Below, one piece after another: positions 15,993-23,533 of a DNA stretch of 64,000 nucleotides. Source of the stretch: Halomarina litorea. Its GTDB lineage: Archaea; Halobacteriota; Halobacteria; Halobacteriales; Haloarculaceae. The DNA is taken from NCBI RefSeq assembly GCF_024227715.1, contig NZ_CP100448.1, forward strand, positions 930,001 to 994,000, in the 5' to 3' direction. The number at the start of each line of letters is the position of its first letter. Position 1 is the first letter of the stretch. Under the pieces are notes generated by a model. That model searched no databases and was not told the DNA's origin. It saw nothing but the letters and a program-made list of their open reading frames with translations. A program made the position numbers and the translations under genes.

Positions 15993-17570
15993 ATGGTCAG
16001 GATTGCGGGCATGGCGAGCAATCGCGGGCGGAACCTGCTGAACGTCGCCGACCGTGTGGAGGCGGCGTCGTTCTCGGTGGTGCTCTCGGACCACGCGGAC
16101 GCGCCGGTCCTCGACGCCGCCGCCGAGCGCGGGATTCCGACGGAGACCGTCGAACGCGACGACGGAGGGTCCCGCGAGTCCCACGAGCACCGCGTGCTGG
16201 ACGCCCTCGCCGACTACGATGTCGACCTCGTCTGTCTCGACGGCTACATGCGCGTACTCACGCGCGAGTTCCTCGACGACGCGCCGCTGACGCTCAATGT
16301 CCACCCGAGCCTCCTCCCCGCGTTCCCGGGGATGGACGCCCACGAACAGGTCCTCGACGCCGGCGTCCGCGTGACGGGGTGTACGGTCCACGTCGTCACC
16401 GAGGACGTCGACGCCGGCCCCGTCGTCACGCAGGAACCCGTCCCCGTCTTCGAGGGCGACGACGCAGACTCCTTGAAGGCGCGCGTCCTCCACGAGGCGG
16501 AGTTCAGGGCGTACCCCCGCGCCGTGCGCTGGGTCGCCGAGGACCGCCTCTCCGTCTCCGACGGTTCCGTGAACGTCGAGGGCGACGACGGTGGGGAGTT
16601 CCCGACTCGCCGCCTCGACTCGACCGACCACGTCGAGACGCTCCGCTACGGCGAGAACCCCCATCAGGACGCCGCCCTCTACGCCGACCCGACCTGCGAG
16701 GAGGCTTCCGTCGTCCACGCCCGCCAGTTGAACGAGGGCGCGAAGGGGATGGGCTACAACAACTACAACGACGCCGATGGCGCACTCGACCTGATAAAGG
16801 AGTTCGAGGAACCCGCCGCCGCGGTCATCAAACACACCAACCCCGCCGGCTGTGCCACCACCGACTCCCTCGCGGAGGCGTACGAACGCGCCCTCGCGAC
16901 GGACCCCATGAGCGCCTTCGGCGGCATCGTCGCCCTCAACCGCGAGTGCGACGCCGCGACCGCCGAACTGGTGATCGACTCGTTCAAGGAAGTCGTCGTC
17001 GCGCCGGGGTACACCGAGGAGGCGCTCGCCACCCTCCGCGAGAAGGAGAACCTCCGCGTCCTCGACGTCGGAGATGCCCCCCTCGCCTTCGAGGAGCGCT
17101 TCGCCGAGAAGCCCATCACGGGCGGGCGACTCGTCCAGGAGCGCGACACCCAGCGAGTCACCCCTGAGGACCTCGACGTCGTCACGGAGCGTGAACCCAC
17201 CCGGGAGCAGTTGGAGACGATGTGCTTCGCGTGGCAGGTCGGCAAGCACGTCAAGTCCAACGCCATCGTCTTCGCCGACGGCACCGAGACGGTCGGTATC
17301 GGCATGGGACAGGTCTCGCGCGTGGACGCGGTCCGACTCGCCGCGATGAAGGCCGAGGAACACGCCGAGGGCAAGTCCGCGGAGGGCGCGGTGATGGCCT
17401 CGGACGCCTTCTTCCCGTTCCCGGACGGCATCGAGGCGGCCGCCGAGGCCGGTATCGAGGCCGTCGTCCAGCCCGGCGGGAGCGTCAACGACGACGACGT
17501 CGTCGAGGCCTGCGACGAACTGGGTATCGCGATGGCGTTCACCGGCCAGCGGAGCTTCAGACATGACTGA
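15993..17570 (+). CDS. Bifunctional GAR transformylase (PurN) - AICAR transformylase fusion
   Basis: 525 residues carrying both folate-dependent formyl transfers of purine synthesis. The PurN part (about 1-195) has Asn102 and His104 in LNVHPSLLP and Asp140 in EDVDAGPVV, the catalytic triad. The AICAR transformylase part (about 207-525) begins RYGENPHQDAALY and contains the catalytic Lys280-His281 in IKHTNPAGC. The N-terminal MGS-like IMP cyclohydrolase domain of ordinary PurH is absent; haloarchaea are expected to use a separate PurO. The start is ATG 15993 preceded by a GGAGG Shine-Dalgarno (about 15980-15985), unusual in this mostly leaderless window. Confidence 0.93.
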   Translation: MVRIAGMASNRGRNLLNVADRVEAASFSVVLSDHADAPVLDAAAERGIPTETVERDDGGSRESHEHRVLDALADYDVDLVCLDGYMRVLTREFLDDAPLTLNVHPSLLPAFPGMDAHEQVLDAGVRVTGCTVHVVTEDVDAGPVVTQEPVPVFEGDDADSLKARVLHEAEFRAYPRAVRWVAEDRLSVSDGSVNVEGDDGGEFPTRRLDSTDHVETLRYGENPHQDAALYADPTCEEASVVHARQLNEGAKGMGYNNYNDADGALDLIKEFEEPAAAVIKHTNPAGCATTDSLAEAYERALATDPMSAFGGIVALNRECDAATAELVIDSFKEVVVAPGYTEEALATLREKENLRVLDVGDAPLAFEERFAEKPITGGRLVQERDTQRVTPEDLDVVTEREPTREQLETMCFAWQVGKHVKSNAIVFADGTETVGIGMGQVSRVDAVRLAAMKAEEHAEGKSAEGAVMASDAFFPFPDGIEAAAEAGIEAVVQPGGSVNDDDVVEACDELGIAMAFTGQRSFRHD

Positions 17571-17666
17571 GCGAAGCGAAGGAGTGCCGGAAGCCAGCGA
17601 ACGAGCGAAGCGAGCTCGCGCGGCTTCAGACATGACTGAACGGTAGTGAGAGAACGTCTGAAGCTC
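17554..17666 (+). repeat. Direct and inverted repeats at the 3' end of the purine fusion gene
   Basis: GCTTCAGACATGACTGA occurs at 17554-17570, where it encodes the last residues and stop of the fusion protein, and again at 17623-17639. The complementary GTCTGAAGC occurs at 17656-17664 and can pair with the second copy. Between them lie GAGCGAAGCGAG-like tracts that are common downstream of haloarchaeal genes. The second copy plus inverted arm forms a possible terminator or 3'-end stem. Confidence 0.6.
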
Positions 17667-18046
17667 GGAGGACGTCTCACCCGAGGTTTCGCCCCTCGGC
17701 GGCCGACGGCGGCGTGCTCTATCGTCGACCACTCCCGGTCGTCACCGGTCGGCGGGCGGTCAGGACCGCCCCGTGGTCCGTTCGAGTTCCTGTCTCCCGT
17801 CGTCGCTCCCGGCGACGATTTGGTCTTTTCAGGCTACAACGCGACAATCGATCCAGACACTACTGACGACAGGTAACAGTAGCTTCAGCAGCAGTATCGG
17901 TGTCGCATCCCCGGCAAAAAGACCAACTTATCTCGTCGCTCGCATCGTCCGGGGGCCCCCCCGTCGAATCCGCGCCAACGCGAACGACGGCACTACACTC
18001 CAACCCGTCAACTCGTGTGGTCTCGGACGCGACTACGCTTTGGGTC
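17571..18046. other. Intergenic region without a recognisable gene
   Basis: 476 bases. The left part holds the repeat structure described separately. GGGCGGTC (17754-17761) and GACCGCCC (17764-17771) form a strong hairpin. Bases 17820-17940 are less GC-rich than the surroundings. I see no open frame with haloarchaeal codon usage, no tRNA-like fold and no transposase fragment. A small RNA is possible but unsupported. Confidence 0.5.
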
Positions 18047-18292
18047 TCACTCGCCGTTCCGCCCCTCTCGGTAGCCGACCCGACCCGCTAGGGCCGTCGT
18101 CTCGAGGAGGCTGAAGACGGCGACGAGTATCCGAACGGTGAGGACGACGCCACCGAGTGCCGCGAGGATGGCACCGAGGTCGGGTCCGGTCGTCGACGGG
18201 TCGGACAGGAGCGACCCGCCGAGGAGGAGCGCGAGACCGATCCAGAAGGCCTCGTCGCGCTGGGAGAGGGCCGTGAGCGTGTCGTCACTCAT
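18047..18292 (-). CDS. Small membrane protein
   Basis: 81 residues with two hydrophobic segments (about 16-33, and 41-64) and a short basic C-terminal tail (GRVGYREGRNGE). No family recognised. A TATA-like GGCTTATC (reverse strand, about 18319-18327) is placed for leaderless expression. The gene is followed only by the intergenic region, so it is probably monocistronic. Confidence 0.65.
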   Translation of the reverse strand: MSDDTLTALSQRDEAFWIGLALLLGGSLLSDPSTTGPDLGAILAALGGVVLTVRILVAVFSLLETTALAGRVGYREGRNGE

Positions 18293-18337
18293 GTCCGGTG
18301 TGTTTCTCGACTGACGTGATAAGCCTTCTGTGGCGAC

Positions 18338-18874
18338 CTACTCGACCCGACGGAAGGCCGTTCCCGCCCGCTCTGCGGTCACCCGGTCGCTGTCGGAGTC
18401 CCCAACGAACAGCGTCCGCTCCGGGGTCGAACCGAGTGCCTCGACGGCGGTGAGGAGCGGCCGCGGGTGGGGTTTCCGCTCCGCGACGGAGTCCCGACCG
18501 ACGATTGCCCCCACCTCCCGCGTCACTCCGTGGGTGTCCAGCGCCGCCCGACAGGCCGCCTCGCAGTTGAGCGAGCAGACGCCGACTGGTTTCTCGGAGT
18601 CGGCGAACTCGTCGAGCAGGGGGAGGCGTTCCGACCGACGCGCGCCCTCGCACTCGGCGGCCGCGAGGGAGGGTTCTATCTCGTCGGCGACACCGAGCTC
18701 TTCGGCGATGGGAAGCAAGTCGAGGGCGTCGTCGACGTCCGTCTCGGCGCCGTGGCTCCGGAGCACGGGTTCGATTCGCTCCGCGGTCTCGGCCCAGTCG
18801 ACGGCGAGGCGGACCAGCGTCCCGTCGAGGTCGTAGACGACGGCGTCGTACGCGTCGTCTTGCGTGTCGGTCAT
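18338..18874 (-). CDS. HAD-superfamily hydrolase (phosphatase-like)
   Basis: 178 residues. Motif I is VVYDLDGTLVRL (nucleophile Asp and acid/base Asp), motif II lies around GVCSLNCE, motif III is the Lys in ERKPHPRP, and motif IV is FVGDSDSD. This arrangement is of the phosphoglycolate phosphatase/beta-phosphoglucomutase type with a small helical cap. Substrate unknown. ATG 18874 is preferred over an upstream GTG at 18889 that would add five unconserved residues. Confidence 0.87.
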   Translation of the reverse strand: MTDTQDDAYDAVVYDLDGTLVRLAVDWAETAERIEPVLRSHGAETDVDDALDLLPIAEELGVADEIEPSLAAAECEGARRSERLPLLDEFADSEKPVGVCSLNCEAACRAALDTHGVTREVGAIVGRDSVAERKPHPRPLLTAVEALGSTPERTLFVGDSDSDRVTAERAGTAFRRVE

Positions 18875-18919
18875 CCCGCTGTCCGACACGGAACGGTGAG
18901 AAGAGCGTTCCGACCGCCG

Positions 18920-19273
18920 TTACAGGCTGCCGATGTCATCGTCCGTCGTCAGGTCGTGGTTCGGGAAGCACTCCCCGAGGTCGTGGATCATGTCGATGGT
19001 CTCGCGTTTCGTCTGCACGTCGATGTCGTCGAGGGTCTCGACCTTCTCCAGCGCCCGCTTGAGGAGGGGGAGGCTGAGGCGCTGGTCGATGTGTGCGACG
19101 GGGAGATGCAGGTCGTCGAACGACTCCGGCGGGATGTCGGACGTCGAGAGCAGGTAGTAGTCGTCTATCTCCGCGAAGTCGTCGGTCGGGAAGTCGTCCT
19201 CCTGGTAGGGAATATCGGGCGAGTCGACCGTCGCACCGCGAATCGACGGGACGTGGAGCGTGTAGTCGGTCAT
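18920..19273 (-). CDS. Conserved haloarchaeal hypothetical protein
   Basis: 117-residue very acidic protein without membrane segment or metal motif. The central helix LSLPLLKRALEKVETLDD and the C-terminal RETIDMIHDLGECFPNH segment suggest an alpha-helical protein. The function is not recognisable. It lies 45 bases upstream of the HAD gene on the same strand, so co-transcription is possible. Confidence 0.6.
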   Translation of the reverse strand: MTDYTLHVPSIRGATVDSPDIPYQEDDFPTDDFAEIDDYYLLSTSDIPPESFDDLHLPVAHIDQRLSLPLLKRALEKVETLDDIDVQTKRETIDMIHDLGECFPNHDLTTDDDIGSL

Positions 19274-19373
19274 TCCACTGCCCGGTGGGGCCGACGCGGG
19301 AGTGTCGCTGGTGCTTGCCGTGGCAGGGTCGTGAGATGCGTACGCTTACCGGCCTCGGGCGCGACTCCCCCGC

Positions 19374-19967
19374 GTGACCAGCACGTCGTTCCTCGTCTCG
19401 CTGGTGGCCGGAGCCGTGCTCCTCCCGTACGCCACGCTGTGGCTCTCGCGGAGCGGGCGGGTCCGTGAGCGGGCCGTCCGGTTCGCCCGCACCGGGTGGC
19501 ATCGGTGGCTGGCGGTGGGCGGGGCGGTGCTTGCGCTCTACACGCTCGCCGCGGGCGGCGGGCGGCTACTGCCCGCACCACCGATACCCCTCGCGTGGGC
19601 CGCCGTGACGCTGTCGCTGGTCACCGCCGCCCACGTCGAGGTGCTGGTCGCCGCCGAGGCGATGCGCGCGTACCCCGACGACCGGGCGTTGCACTACGAC
19701 CTGTCGCGGCCCTGCACGTGGGTGGCGACCAGTGCCCGCATCGTCTCGGCGTGGGGGTGGCTGATGCGCGAGCGACACCCGTGGCTCGCGCCCGGCTTCC
19801 TCGCCAGCAGCCTTTCGCTCGCGCTCGGCCCGCAGTTCGGTGTGGTCCCGGTCTCGGTGTGGTCAGCGCTCGCCGCCTCCACGCTCGTCCTCGGACTGTG
19901 TTGTCTCCCGTTCCCGCGACTCGTCGGTCTCCCCGGTGGGTTCCTCGACGGGGACCTCCCGCCGTAG
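19374..19967 (+). CDS. Polytopic membrane protein of unknown function
   Basis: 197 residues with about five hydrophobic segments, the first at the N-terminus (FLVSLVAGAVLLPYATLWL). Arg-rich cytoplasmic loops separate them. A GTG start at 19374 is used, with a TATA-like CGCTTACC about 27 bases upstream. The 3' end overlaps the convergent lipoprotein gene by 105 bases. No family recognised. Confidence 0.6.
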   Translation: MTSTSFLVSLVAGAVLLPYATLWLSRSGRVRERAVRFARTGWHRWLAVGGAVLALYTLAAGGGRLLPAPPIPLAWAAVTLSLVTAAHVEVLVAAEAMRAYPDDRALHYDLSRPCTWVATSARIVSAWGWLMRERHPWLAPGFLASSLSLALGPQFGVVPVSVWSALAASTLVLGLCCLPFPRLVGLPGGFLDGDLPP

Positions 19968-20753
19968 CCGCCCGTACCCCCAGTCGAACACGACGGGGAG
20001 CGTCTGCTGGTCGGTCACCCCGTGGGAGGAGAGTTGCGTGTCGTATCGCACGGACTCGCCGGCGGGCACGTCGAAGCGGATCTCGCTCACGTCGGAGATG
20101 GTCGCCACGCCCAGTTCCGCGAGGAACTCGCCGCCCCCCTCACCGCCGTTCTGGACGGTGACAGCGACGTCGATGGCGTTCGGGTTCGAGACCGTCTCGG
20201 GGAGGTCGAAGGACTCGACGGTGAATCGGGCCGGGTGAGCGAGCGCGCCGAGGACGTTCTCGTCCAGCGACCAGTCGGTCGGAGCGTCGGGCCCGTCCGT
20301 CAGGACGACTCTCCCTTCGGTCGGTGTGACGTCGAGCGGGACCGGTACGCCGACGGTCACCGGGTCGCCGAACGTGTCCACGACGGAGTCTGACCTCTTC
20401 GGGTAGCGGACGCCGTCGAGTTCGACCGTGAACCGCTCCGGGAGCTCACGAGCGCCGACGCCGTCAAGCGTTCCCTCGGCCGGCCGGACCGCGAATGTGA
20501 CGAACTGTTCCGTCTCGTCGCCCACGACGTCGAGGTGGGCTCCGCTGCGGAGGGCCATCCGTGCAGTCGAAACGTCGGAGACGACGAGCCGCGGCGGGTC
20601 GCCTTCCGGTGTGGGGTCGTCCGGATCCGTCGTGGTCGGTGATGCGGTGCCATCGTCCGTACGCGTCCCCGGTGAATCGGTGGTAGCGAGACAGCCGGTG
20701 AGCGCGTGGGTCGTTCCCGTGCCCGCGAGCGCGAGGAAGTGGCGGCGGTCCAT
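19863..20753 (-). CDS. Tat-type lipoprotein of unknown function
   Basis: 296 residues. The N-terminus MDRRHFLALAGTGTTHALTGC shows a twin-arginine signal ending in a lipobox cysteine (Cys21), so the protein should be exported folded and lipid-anchored on the outer face. A Thr/Asp/Pro linker (about 25-52) precedes a beta-rich domain resembling haloarchaeal CARDB-like or Ig-like ectodomains (ARFTVESFDLPETV, then VTVQNGGEGGGEF). The C-terminal acidic tail is encoded antisense to the neighbouring membrane protein. Role unknown. Confidence 0.72.
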   Translation of the reverse strand: MDRRHFLALAGTGTTHALTGCLATTDSPGTRTDDGTASPTTTDPDDPTPEGDPPRLVVSDVSTARMALRSGAHLDVVGDETEQFVTFAVRPAEGTLDGVGARELPERFTVELDGVRYPKRSDSVVDTFGDPVTVGVPVPLDVTPTEGRVVLTDGPDAPTDWSLDENVLGALAHPARFTVESFDLPETVSNPNAIDVAVTVQNGGEGGGEFLAELGVATISDVSEIRFDVPAGESVRYDTQLSSHGVTDQQTLPVVFDWGYGRLRREVPVEEPTGETDESRERETTQSEDERGGGER

Positions 20754-20832
20754 ATCTGCTGTTGTGACACTGGATATGAATCTATTCGCCAGCATCAAAC
20801 GGTCGTCTGAGCCTCACTCCCCACTTCGATAG

Positions 20833-20840
20833 GCTAAAAC
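20833..20840 (+). promoter_or_regulatory. TATA-like element of folCP
   Basis: GCTAAAAC centred 27 bases before ATG 20864, fitting a leaderless transcript. The divergent lipoprotein gene starts at 20753. Confidence 0.5.
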
Positions 20841-20863
20841 CGCCACCCGTCCCACGCCTCGGC

Positions 20864-23290
20864 ATGGAGTACCACGAGGCCGCGAACTTCCTCTTCGACC
20901 TGCGGCGGTACCCCTCGCGGCGGGGTATCGACGCGACGCGGGCCCTCCTCTCGTACGTCGGAGACCCCCACGAAGGGCTGGCCTGCGTGCAGGTCGCCGG
21001 GTCGAACGGGAAGGGGTCGACGGCGCGGATGGTCGAACGCGTCCTCCGCGAGGCGGGCCTCGACGTGGGGCTGTTCACCTCCCCGCACCTGGACGACGTC
21101 CGCGAGCGGGTCCGCATCAACGGGCGCAAGGTGACGAAACGGGCGCTGACCGAGTTCGTGGAGGCGACCCGCGAGCCGATTCTGGAAGCCGCCGCCGACG
21201 GCGACTGTCCGACGTTCTTCGAGGCGAACACCGTCCTCGCGCTGTGGGCGTTCGCGCGCGCCGACGTGGACGTGGCCGTCCTCGAAGTCGGTATCGGCGG
21301 GCGCTACGACGCGACGAGCGCCGTCTCGCCCGTCGCGAGTTGCGTCACGAGTGTCTCGCTCGAACACACCGAGATGCTCGGTGACACGGTCGAGGAGATC
21401 GCTCGCGACAAGGCGCAGGTCGCCGGCGACCACCCCCTCGTGACGGGCGCCGACGGGGACGCCCTCGCGGCCATCCGCGACGAGGTGGGCGAGGTCCTGA
21501 CGGTCGGTCCGTCGGGGGTGGACGTGACTGCCACCTACGGGGGCCGCGAGGGAGTCGAGGGACGCGTCTCGCTTTCGGGCCCAGACTGGTCGGTGGAGAC
21601 GACGCTCCCGCAACTGGGCGCGCATCAGGCGACGAACGCGGGCATCGCGGCCGCCCTGTGCCGACAGGTCGCGGACGTGGACGAGGCCACCGTCGCGCGG
21701 GGACTCGCGAGCGCCCACTGGCCGGGGCGCTTCGAGGTCATGTCCCGGTCGCCCCTCACGGTCCTCGACGGAGCGCACAACCCCGGCGCGTGCGCCACCG
21801 TCGCGGAGACGCTCTCGACGTTCGACTACGACGACCTGCACCTCGTCGTCGGCGCGATGCACGACAAGGACCACGGGGCGATGGCCGAGGCCCTCCCCGA
21901 CCCGGCGCACGTCTACACCTGCCGGGCGGACATCGACCGCGCGGAGTCCCCCGAGGTGCTGGCCCGCGTCTTCGAGAACCACGTGGGAGGGGCGGTCCAT
22001 CAGGAGGGGAACGTGACGGACGCCCTCGCGACGGCCCTCGACCGGGCCGGACCGGACGACTGCGTCCTCGTGACCGGGTCGCTGTACGTCGTCGCCGAGG
22101 CGCGCGAGCGATGGACCCGTCTCGACGTCCCCAAGCGCGTGACCGACCTCGACGAGGCCGAGGCGGTCCTCGCGGACGCGGACGTGACCGACGGGGGCAT
22201 CTGGCGGATGCGCGGGAAGGGGGTCCACCGGGTCGTGAAGACCCGCGTCCAACCGCGACAGGCCCAGTACCTGAAAGAGGAGCTGCTGTCGCTCGGCGGC
22301 GAGTGCGCCACCTCCGGGCTCTCCGCACAGGATAGCGAGCGCGTCGACGTGGTGCTGATGGGGACGCTGGCACAGTTCCGCCGCCTCACCGAGACGCTGG
22401 CCGACCAGCCCTACGGACTCTCGGAACTGGCGGCCACCCTCCGCGAGGCGCTCGAAATCGGCGTCGAGTCGGTCGAACGGGGCTACCCGTGGGAGGGTCG
22501 GACCGCCGTCATGGGGATCCTCAACGTGACGCCCGACTCCTTCCACGACGGCGGGGAGTTCGAAGAGCACGAGGCGGCCGTCGCGCGGGCCGAGGCGATG
22601 GTCGAAGCCGGGGTGGACGTCATCGACGTCGGCGGGGAGTCGACCCGCCCCGGCGCGGACCCGGTGCCCGACGAGGAGGAGATCGCCCGGGTCGTACCGG
22701 TCATCGAGACCCTCGCCGACCTCGACGTGTTGCTCTCTATCGACACGCGCAAGGCGGCGGTGGCCCGTGCTGCCCTCGAAGCGGGCGCGGACGTCCTCAA
22801 CGACGTCTCCGGGCTGGCTGACCCCGAGATGCGCCACCTCGCCGTCGAGTACGACGTGCCCGTCGTCGTGATGCACTCCATCGAGGCGCCCGTCGACCCG
22901 GACACCGAGGTGGAGTACGACGACGTGGTCGAGGACGTGTTAGAGGCCCTGAGCGAGCGAGTCCTCCTCGCAGAGAAGGCGGGACTGGACCGCTCGCAGG
23001 TCATCGTCGACCCCGGTCTCGGCTTCGGCAAGACGCGCCACGAGAACTTCGAACTGCTCGGCCGCCTCGACGAGTTCCACGCGCTGGGCTGTCCGGTCCT
23101 CGTCGGCCACTCGCACAAGTCGATGTTCGACCTCGTGGGGAGCGAGGCGGGCGAACGCCTCCCCGCCACCGTCGCCGCTACCGCCGTCGCCGCCGAACGG
23201 GGGGCCGACATCGTCCGCGTCCACGACGTCCCCGAGAACGTCGCCGCCGTCCGCACCCAGCGGGCGGCCTCCGACCCCGACGACCTGTAG
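20864..23290 (+). CDS. folCP: Folylpolyglutamate/dihydrofolate synthase - dihydropteroate synthase fusion (FolC-FolP)
   Basis: 808 residues joining two folate enzymes. The FolC part (about 1-415) is an ATP-dependent Mur-ligase-like enzyme with P-loop GSNGKGST (46-53) and FTSPHLDDVRERV. The FolP part (about 540-808) has GILNVTPDSFHDGG, VIDVGGESTRPGAD and NDVSGL, the pterin and p-aminobenzoate binding motifs; the canonical Ser-Arg-Lys stretch near the C-terminus reads VGHSHKSM here. A linker of about 120 residues (about 420-540) with MRGKGVHRVVKTR is the extra N-terminal region seen in haloarchaeal DHPS. The folate made supports the PurN/AICAR transformylase fusion. Confidence 0.93.
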   Translation: MEYHEAANFLFDLRRYPSRRGIDATRALLSYVGDPHEGLACVQVAGSNGKGSTARMVERVLREAGLDVGLFTSPHLDDVRERVRINGRKVTKRALTEFVEATREPILEAAADGDCPTFFEANTVLALWAFARADVDVAVLEVGIGGRYDATSAVSPVASCVTSVSLEHTEMLGDTVEEIARDKAQVAGDHPLVTGADGDALAAIRDEVGEVLTVGPSGVDVTATYGGREGVEGRVSLSGPDWSVETTLPQLGAHQATNAGIAAALCRQVADVDEATVARGLASAHWPGRFEVMSRSPLTVLDGAHNPGACATVAETLSTFDYDDLHLVVGAMHDKDHGAMAEALPDPAHVYTCRADIDRAESPEVLARVFENHVGGAVHQEGNVTDALATALDRAGPDDCVLVTGSLYVVAEARERWTRLDVPKRVTDLDEAEAVLADADVTDGGIWRMRGKGVHRVVKTRVQPRQAQYLKEELLSLGGECATSGLSAQDSERVDVVLMGTLAQFRRLTETLADQPYGLSELAATLREALEIGVESVERGYPWEGRTAVMGILNVTPDSFHDGGEFEEHEAAVARAEAMVEAGVDVIDVGGESTRPGADPVPDEEEIARVVPVIETLADLDVLLSIDTRKAAVARAALEAGADVLNDVSGLADPEMRHLAVEYDVPVVVMHSIEAPVDPDTEVEYDDVVEDVLEALSERVLLAEKAGLDRSQVIVDPGLGFGKTRHENFELLGRLDEFHALGCPVLVGHSHKSMFDLVGSEAGERLPATVAATAVAAERGADIVRVHDVPENVAAVRTQRAASDPDDL

Positions 23291-23334
23291 GACGAGGTCG
23301 GTCTCCGGTGCGAGTCGGAGTCGCACGACTTATG

Positions 23335-23350
23335 TTTAGGGCTGCCTAAA
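23335..23350 (+). promoter_or_regulatory. Metal-regulator-like operator (TTAGG...CCTAA inverted repeat)
   Basis: TTTAGGGCTGCCTAAA has perfect 6-base arms TTTAGG and CCTAAA around a 4-base centre. Half-sites TTAGG/CCTAA are those of DtxR/IdeR-type iron or manganese repressors. It lies 8 bases before the ATG at 23359, and it adjoins the TATA position, so bound protein would block initiation of a leaderless mRNA. Confidence 0.5.
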
Positions 23351-23358
23351 CCGTTCGT

Positions 23359-23508
23359 ATGACCTCCCGCGCCGCGCCCGCGGACGACGACGAGATTCGG
23401 GTGACTGCCTGCACGACCTGTCCCGGTCGGACCCTCATCGCGGAGGAGGGCAACACCGACGGCTGGCTCTCCTCTGACCTCGTCGTGGACGTCGAGGAGC
23501 ACCGCTGA
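23359..23508 (+). CDS. Small CxxC protein, probably metal-regulated
   Basis: 49-residue acidic protein with one CTTC motif (Cys18 and Cys21), then EEGNTDGWLSSDLVVDVEEH. One pair of cysteines could form half of a dimeric metal site or a redox pair. No named family is recognised. Only the upstream inverted repeat suggests function: expression linked to iron or manganese status. It is followed within 25 bases by the convergent glycosyltransferase gene, so it is a single-gene unit. Confidence 0.65.
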   Translation: MTSRAAPADDDEIRVTACTTCPGRTLIAEEGNTDGWLSSDLVVDVEEHR

Positions 23509-23533
23509 GCGTCTCGTTTCGACTCCTTTCCTC

